Source: Piper betle (Eukaryota; Streptophyta; Magnoliopsida; Piperales; Piperaceae). From it: a stretch of 64,000 nucleotides of DNA. The stretch covers positions 62,001 through 126,000 of the forward strand of contig JAURVB010000736.1 in the NCBI GenBank assembly GCA_033002965.1, in the 5' to 3' direction. Position 1 is the stretch's first letter; each line of letters begins with the position of its first letter. The notes under the pieces were generated by a model. That model made no database searches. It saw only the letters and a list, made by a program, of their open reading frames with translations, and was not told the origin of the DNA. This document shows, one piece after another, positions 58,206 to 64,000 of this stretch. Made by a program: the position numbers and the translations under genes.

Positions 58206-60742
58206 GATGTATGGTGAAAACCTAGTTTTTTCACTCTGGTTGTAAATTACCATAGAATAGGCGAATGGTGTTGGATATGGGTGAAACTTGATCCAAATCT
58301 TACCCTATGTCTCATTAGAATTGTGACCAATTTGGGAGACATTTGGGTAGGTTCCCAATTTTAGAGGTGAATTTCCAAGTTGTTAGGGTCCAAATAGCTT
58401 TAGAAACAGACCATTCAATGATCCAACTTGTAAAATCCACTTTGGCTCATTTACAAAGTAAATTTGGCCGAACTCTTACTGGATTTGAACTAAATGTTAT
58501 CTAACTAGGCACACTAACCAAAGCCCATTCAGAGTCTTCTACCCCATGACCGAACCATTAGAAAATTGATGCGCGGCACTGGAACTCTATCCCAGCACCT
58601 TAGGTCTAGCCTTAATAGGCCTTGTTCCCCTTGAATGGTAGATGGGCCAATGATGGTGGAATTTCCCTATGAACCTTAGAGTGTTAAAGCCCACCCATCC
58701 AAATTTCAGTACATTTGGACAGGCTCATTCAAAAAATTGTCCTATAAACCCATTCAATTAAAACCCTAGAATTGATTAAAGCATACAAAGTGAACATGGA
58801 ACCAAAACCTTAATCAAGTTACCTAATAATTTCAAACACTTCACTTATGACTTAATTAAGTGAGTTTTAAGTGTTGAGCTTGTGTGGAGGCTTTGCCTCG
58901 TTTTGCGTACCAATGTAATCCGATTCTTTTTCGGTTCCATCTCCGTGCTAGGTATCACGGGTGAGCTCACAAACTAGAATATAAAGTTTTACTCATCCAG
59001 GTCCGTAGGACTCTCCCTTTGCTTCATCTCTACTTGAATCCATGCATGTCAAGTTTAACCAAGTTTTAGACGTAGGACGACATCAACGACATTTTATCAG
59101 ATCCTTCCAATATCTGGCTATTTAGCCATGTTTTTTACACGTGTTTAATGATACTTCAAGGTTGAGACCCCTTGATGGTTTTCTCCAGAAACTAAGTATT
59201 AAATCATCTCCCAAGTTTATATATATTAATATGAGGGTTTACGGCTTTTACGAGTAAGAGTGCGTATAGGATGTATGGACCGCACTAGCACTCCTTCAAA
59301 GCCTGAGGTAGTGTGGATTATGAGGGTATTACATAATGCACCACATTTCCAAAATTTACGTCACTAACTTAACCGTTCATTTTGCCACTCGAGTACTATG
59401 GTAGGTGTAATATGGGGGATGTGAGGGCATAATAATTGTATGTATGAATCTAAATATTAGCCCTGCATGTGCGTGAGCACTCATTTAACTGTGTTTGTTT
59501 ACCACCCACTGTGAGGCAGTTCTGAAGGTTCCTAAGTTTCTTGTTGGTAATGGAATACCTATTTGCCAACTTACTATTTCACCGATAGTTAATCGGACCG
59601 GTAATCAATTTTTTAAAATCACTAACATGGTTTCTATTAAATGTTGGTGAGATTCTCTGGTGTTGGTCAACCTACATGCACGGATCAAGTGGCTCAATGG
59701 TGGTGGTTGTGGGGGCCCTGTGTATGTTGTGTGTTTTGGACTATGTATTTTGTAGATGACTATATGACAAGCATGTTCCCTAACTGTGTGGACCTTTTAT
59801 GATTTGGATGTATGTCATGATGGTTGTGCTAGCATGCTTTATCCTTATATTGTTATATTTTTCTACGGAGCTACAATACTTTAGGGCAAGGCTAACCATC
59901 ATTTGCAGGGTATAGAACCACTAGAGTCCTGGAACATGACCAGGAGCTAAGTCCAGTACAAGAATGTATTTAGTTGCAGATGTTTGTGTGTTAGAGTAAT
60001 ATGGGTAGAGGAGCTTACAGTTCTATGAGATCCCTCAATTTACTACTAGGATAAGATCTTGTTTATAAGTTGGAATGGACTATAGATCTTTAACTTGGTT
60101 AACCATGTTTGAAGAAATGACTTAAACCCATTACATTGCACTTTGGGCTGGGTCATTACAAGTTCACACCACTTGAAGACCAACATGAAGTCCAGGTATT
60201 AGGGTTTGATGCCCTGATACTAGATAATGTTGTGCAATTTCTCTAACGCATTGATTATTGCTTGCGTAGGGTACGTAGAATAGGTACCTGTGACCTTGTT
60301 TACATACTCACATCATCTTCATGTAACTAATAAGAATACCTAAGTCAATCACTTGAACTAAGTAGTAAGATTATAATGATCAAAATAACATACAACTTCA
60401 AAACTGTAGCGGGGGTGTGCTTCTTCCTTAGTTGAGAGTGATCATCGCTTTTTTAAGAGAGTGATCATTGCTTTTTTAAAGCCACTGCTCATAGTCGTAG
60501 GATAGGCTTTGCCTCTATTAGGACTAGGAGTGTTTATATCGGATTCCTTTAAGTTTAAGAGCTACCCTTATAGTATGAACTCTGCACGTATTCTATGAAA
60601 ATCAAGCTTAGTGTCCATCTTCAGCCTCCACGAAAGGTTGAGATCTGCTTCCGTAATGTCTATGCACGATAGCCAACTAGTAACTTCTAAACTATAATAT
60701 CACAATTTGATCCATCCCTTCGGACCGAATTTGAGTGTTGCA
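58206..60742 (+). repeat. Right piece of the host LTR, ending TGTTGCA
   Basis: It is the inverted counterpart of 51,943-54,270 throughout, for example 'ccatcccttcgg' near 60,713 against 'ccgaagggatg' near 51,963. Its end TTGAGTGTTGCA at 60742 is followed by sequence of a different, minus-oriented LTR, so the host LTR was itself an insertion. Confidence 0.72.
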
Positions 60743-62682
60743 ATCATCACCGAGCACCACAAGTGGGTATCAACCTGGGTCTTCAGTGACATAACACATC
60801 TCATCCATCTCGCGTGCAAGTCAAAAATCCAAAAAATAATAATACATATATCAAGTATGGTCATGGACATGTCATATAGCGCTACAGTGCGAATTTAAAC
60901 CGGATCTTATAATCTTTCGAAAACTCATCAAGGGATCTCATCCTTGAGGTTTTATTAATCCAAAAGATCAGTTAAATGACTCGTAGGTAGTGGGATCTAA
61001 TAAAATATCATTAACTACGTTCTACAATATAAATCAAATCACGTGAGCCAAGCAAAAGGTCAAACAGAAAAAAGTCCTATCGGACCTAAGAAGTGCTCCT
61101 TGTTGCACCATAGTAAGCCCAACTCCGAGCGACCTAGCGATACAAATAACTACACACTCCTGCATGATGAATGCGTGCAATGCATGAACAATCCTAGACA
61201 CAGTAAGGATGCGTGACATGCAACAGGAAATTGAATAACCATACACCAATCTAACAAGATCTGATAATTGTGCTCACACATGTAATCGATATCTTGCAAT
61301 AACCTAAATAGGTTAACTACTCATGTGCTGAAATCATAAATGTGATGTAGATATATAAGGAACAATGTCTAGGATTAAAGCCACACAATTGAGGTATCAT
61401 AAAGATGTGGGCGTGTCTAGGGATCTGGACACCTAAACTTGATATATCCTAATATACTTAACAATCACGTAGTATATAAGTCATTATTAAAATAATCTAA
61501 TTTGGTTGGTAAATTAGTTGGTAGCCCAACGATTAAATCATCGAGGCGAATTGATATCTGGAACGTAAAAGATGTCGAATCGGATAGATTCAATTGATTC
61601 CTACGTAGCGAATTAAGATGTTGTAATCACCCAACCCAATTGTACAAATAATGATATTTATTAATTAAATTTTCTATCATTTAATAAATTAATTTATTTC
61701 ATTGTGAAGTTAATTATGATTACATGATTGGCTCATTTTAAAATTAAGCATGCACAAAAATTATTATTATGTTGCTCATTTAATTAATTAATAATTGGTG
61801 CGCATTCCAGGTGACTCAGATGTGACCTAAATTTTGTAAAGCTCCCGTCTTTTTATTATAATAACTTTGATTAGGTAATTTTGGAAGTGTTTTATCACAC
61901 ACAATCATCAAACACACTTTAAACCGTCCAAACAACAATAAAGGTGTAAACTTTATATAAAAATCAATTTTTACAATTATTTAATATGTAAATTATTTTG
62001 AATAATATATCAAAATGATCAAACTGATATGACAATGCCAATCATGCAAAACAACCAAAGAGAAAGGGGAGGGGGGGGGTGTGTCTGGGAAATGTACCAA
62101 GAAGAAGTGGAAGAGAAGGGGGAAAGAAGGAGGACAAATGGAGGAAGAAACAAGGGGAAAAGAGAGGGTAAAGGTAGAAGAAGGGAGAGGGGTGGCTGCC
62201 AAGGAGGGAGGAGAAGAGAAGAGATGGGAAAGAGAGGGTGGCTAGGGTTTTTAAAGAACCCTACCTTGCGCCCGCATGACGATGCTAGGCACATGCGAGG
62301 CACACTAGTGTGCACACTAGCGTCGTAGCCAGAATCGGGTCAAAAGAGGAAAATGGAGGGAAGGACAGGGGAAAAGGAAGGGTCTGGCTAGGTAAGGCTA
62401 CTAGGGCTAGAGTGTACACCAAGGATGCATGCGACATGACTCTAATGCGAGGTAGAACCCTAGGCTAATAAACACCCAGAACAACCACAAGGCCATGACT
62501 TGGCAATTGGGGCCGACTGAACAAAACTCAACAGCGAACATGCTCAATGCCCAAGTCTACAATGACACAAAAAGACCTACTTAGCACCAACCCCAATCGA
62601 ACCGGACCAGCTGAACACTAGCCGAGTCAAACCAAAATCAAACTAGTCACAAATACACCAAACCGACAAATCGGGATTTACA
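60743..62682 (-). repeat. Minus-oriented Gypsy-type LTR, truncated at its left by a nested LTR
   Basis: 60,743-61,650 is the inverted counterpart of 46,950-48,640 and holds the empty hAT site at 61342-61350. The purine-rich block (62,050-62,240) and the 'gatgcatgcgacatgactcta' region resemble the LTR at 35.1-38.9 kb. The right end reads TCGGGATTTACA (62682), complement of a TGTAAATCCC start. No polypurine tract follows, so this may be a solo LTR. Confidence 0.65.
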
Positions 62683-63689
62683 CTTCTAATCTTTGATTTA
62701 TTAAATTCTTCATTGGCATTAGGAGCCTTTCAATGTTTTCCCCGTTTTTCCATGATTTCTAAATTAAATCGTGATGTTTTTGGACTGTTTCATGCATAAT
62801 TAACATGTAACATGACTATTATTGATAGTATTAATTAAAAATCACGTATCTATCTATTTGGATGATTTACAATGATGCAATTATGCAATCTGATTAGATG
62901 TAGATGTTATCAATTGTTTAAGATTGATTTTAAATCAGTAATTGATTAATTACATCTATGTAATCATGATTTTGATGATTTTATGCATGATTATAGTTTA
63001 TTTTCGTTATTAACTTTCTTAGTTGATTTATGAAGTAATAGATTTGGAGTTGTCATGTTGATTTAATAATAATTAGTTGCATGATAATTATTCAATTTTA
63101 GTTGAGATTTATCATGTTTTTAGATCTGTGATATGATATTAGATTTAGGATTATTGTTAATTTGATTATGGATTAACCAATTTTAAAAGCCCTAAATCAA
63201 CCAAAATAAGAAACCTTAACCTAGCTGCTGACATGGAACTCAATCGGCGGCCGCTGCGGACCTCCGGCAGTCCGAACTCCGGTCATGCCGGCGATTCGTC
63301 GAAAAACAGCAGACATAAAAAAAATCAATTAAAGGTAGGATTTTGTACCTAGTATTGGCTAGAATCATGGTCATCATGCACCTCACGGTCGCTGCAGACC
63401 TCATCAACGCCGGTCTAGATCCAATGGGGTCCACCTCCTTCAGATCAACTTCGGGGTATACGAGAACTTGCTTGTCCTAGATCAGACGTTCTGCCTAGCT
63501 CAGTCCACCTCAACCGACATCGATGACCTTGCCCTTGCCTCACCCGAGCCCGCAACCAGTGGGACTCTGGCGAGTAGCCATCCACGATCACGACTCTCGT
63601 CCTCCTAGATGCGGTCGAACACACTACCCTCCTCATGCATGCAAACCAGGAAGCTGGAGTCCTCCTCTACAATCTCCCCGTCGTGAGGC
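62683..63689. other. Spacer between LTRs, no gene seen
   Basis: An AT-rich left half is followed by a GC-rich right half (63,235-63,685). The right half has short frames on both strands without recognisable domains. It resembles LTR leader DNA more than a gene. Confidence 0.4.
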
Positions 63690-64000
63690 TGTAACATCCC
63701 AAATTCGGTTTACTCCCAAATCGAACTGGAATTGTTATAGTAGACCGAAGCATCTCTTATTACGATTAAGTGGGTCAACCCAAACCTAAGCGAAAGGGAC
63801 CTAAACCACCATAATGGCAACCAATGCATGCATGAAATGCACACCCTAGAAGTATGCTACATGAATGTCATGACAAATAATCATATTAAAAAATCAATTA
63901 AAATTTTGATAAAATTGTAGAAAAATTTAGTATAAAACGAACAAGTTTTCTTCTAAAAGTGCAATAAGGATTAAAGCTATCAAATAGTAATATAATTGTA
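63690..64000 (-). repeat. Start of a minus-oriented Gypsy-type LTR, cut by the window edge
   Basis: It begins TGTAACATCCCAAATTCGG and matches the complement of 38,290-38,623 in order ('caatgcatgcatgaaatgc', 'atgacaaataatca', 'gtgcaataagg'). It is the end of another LTR of the family of the solo LTR at 35514-38623. The rest lies outside the window. Confidence 0.78.

Noticed and set aside
62019..62328. Frames of 98-99 codons near 62.1 kb
   Set aside because: Same kind of purine-tract artefact inside an LTR.
1..64000. tRNA, rRNA or organelle DNA insertions
   Set aside because: No stretch with tRNA or rRNA features, or with recognisable plastid or mitochondrial genes, was seen by eye. A covariance-model scan would be needed to exclude them fully.

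Overview
The window is AT-rich nuclear DNA from a flowering plant. Three intron-containing loci of conserved eukaryotic families (UTP6, a ribosomal protein eS1/S3a copy and TDP2) sit among plant-type retrotransposons. The first exons of UTP6 and TDP2 are much more GC-rich than their later exons, which fits a monocot, probably not a grass. That placement is an inference, and I do not identify the species. Region 1 (about 1-16.2 kb) is a tandem array of three single-exon genes for small secreted glycine-rich proteins, all on the + strand (1926-2255, 3979-4281, 14043-14378). Promoters and 3' flanks were duplicated along with the genes. The second copy has a 138-bp fold-back MITE in its promoter. 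A complete but decayed 6.04-kb Ty1/Copia element (4756-10798, minus orientation, target duplication TGATC) sits in its 3' flank and now separates copies 2 and 3. Spacer DNA after copies 2 and 3 carries related repeats, including a 744-bp tandem duplication. Region 2 (16.4-22.2 kb) holds a 712-bp hAT-like non-autonomous element with a perfect 8-bp target duplication, then the six-exon UTP6 gene on the minus strand, which assembles into an open 650-codon frame. Region 3 (22.2-40.1 kb) is nested long-LTR Ty3/Gypsy debris of Tekay/Del type, recognised by primer binding site, polypurine tract and LTR ends. It has no recognisable gag or pol, includes an LTR-internal-LTR-internal tandem, and contains a 3.1-kb LTR inserted within another LTR. 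Region 4 (40.15-46.1 kb) is the most unusual part. A degenerate but intron-bearing eS1/S3a pseudogene lies wholly inside what looks like a 2.9-kb hAT-type element (40154-43095) of the same family as the other hAT-like copies. This suggests capture of an entire ribosomal protein gene with its introns by a non-autonomous DNA transposon. Next to it is a minus-strand TDP2 gene with four recognised coding exons, two RanBP2-type zinc fingers and a C-terminal nuclease domain; the second zinc finger carries an apparent 1-bp frameshift. Region 5 (46.9-64 kb) is another stack of long LTRs in both orientations. Two nested insertions can be dated relative to their hosts by 5-bp target duplications (TCCAA and GATGT). 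A third hAT-like element (47264-48040) has an empty site visible in an inverted paralogue near 61.35 kb. The host genes do not form a pathway: UTP6 (18S rRNA processing), TDP2 (repair of topoisomerase adducts) and the cell-wall-type glycine-rich proteins are independent loci.
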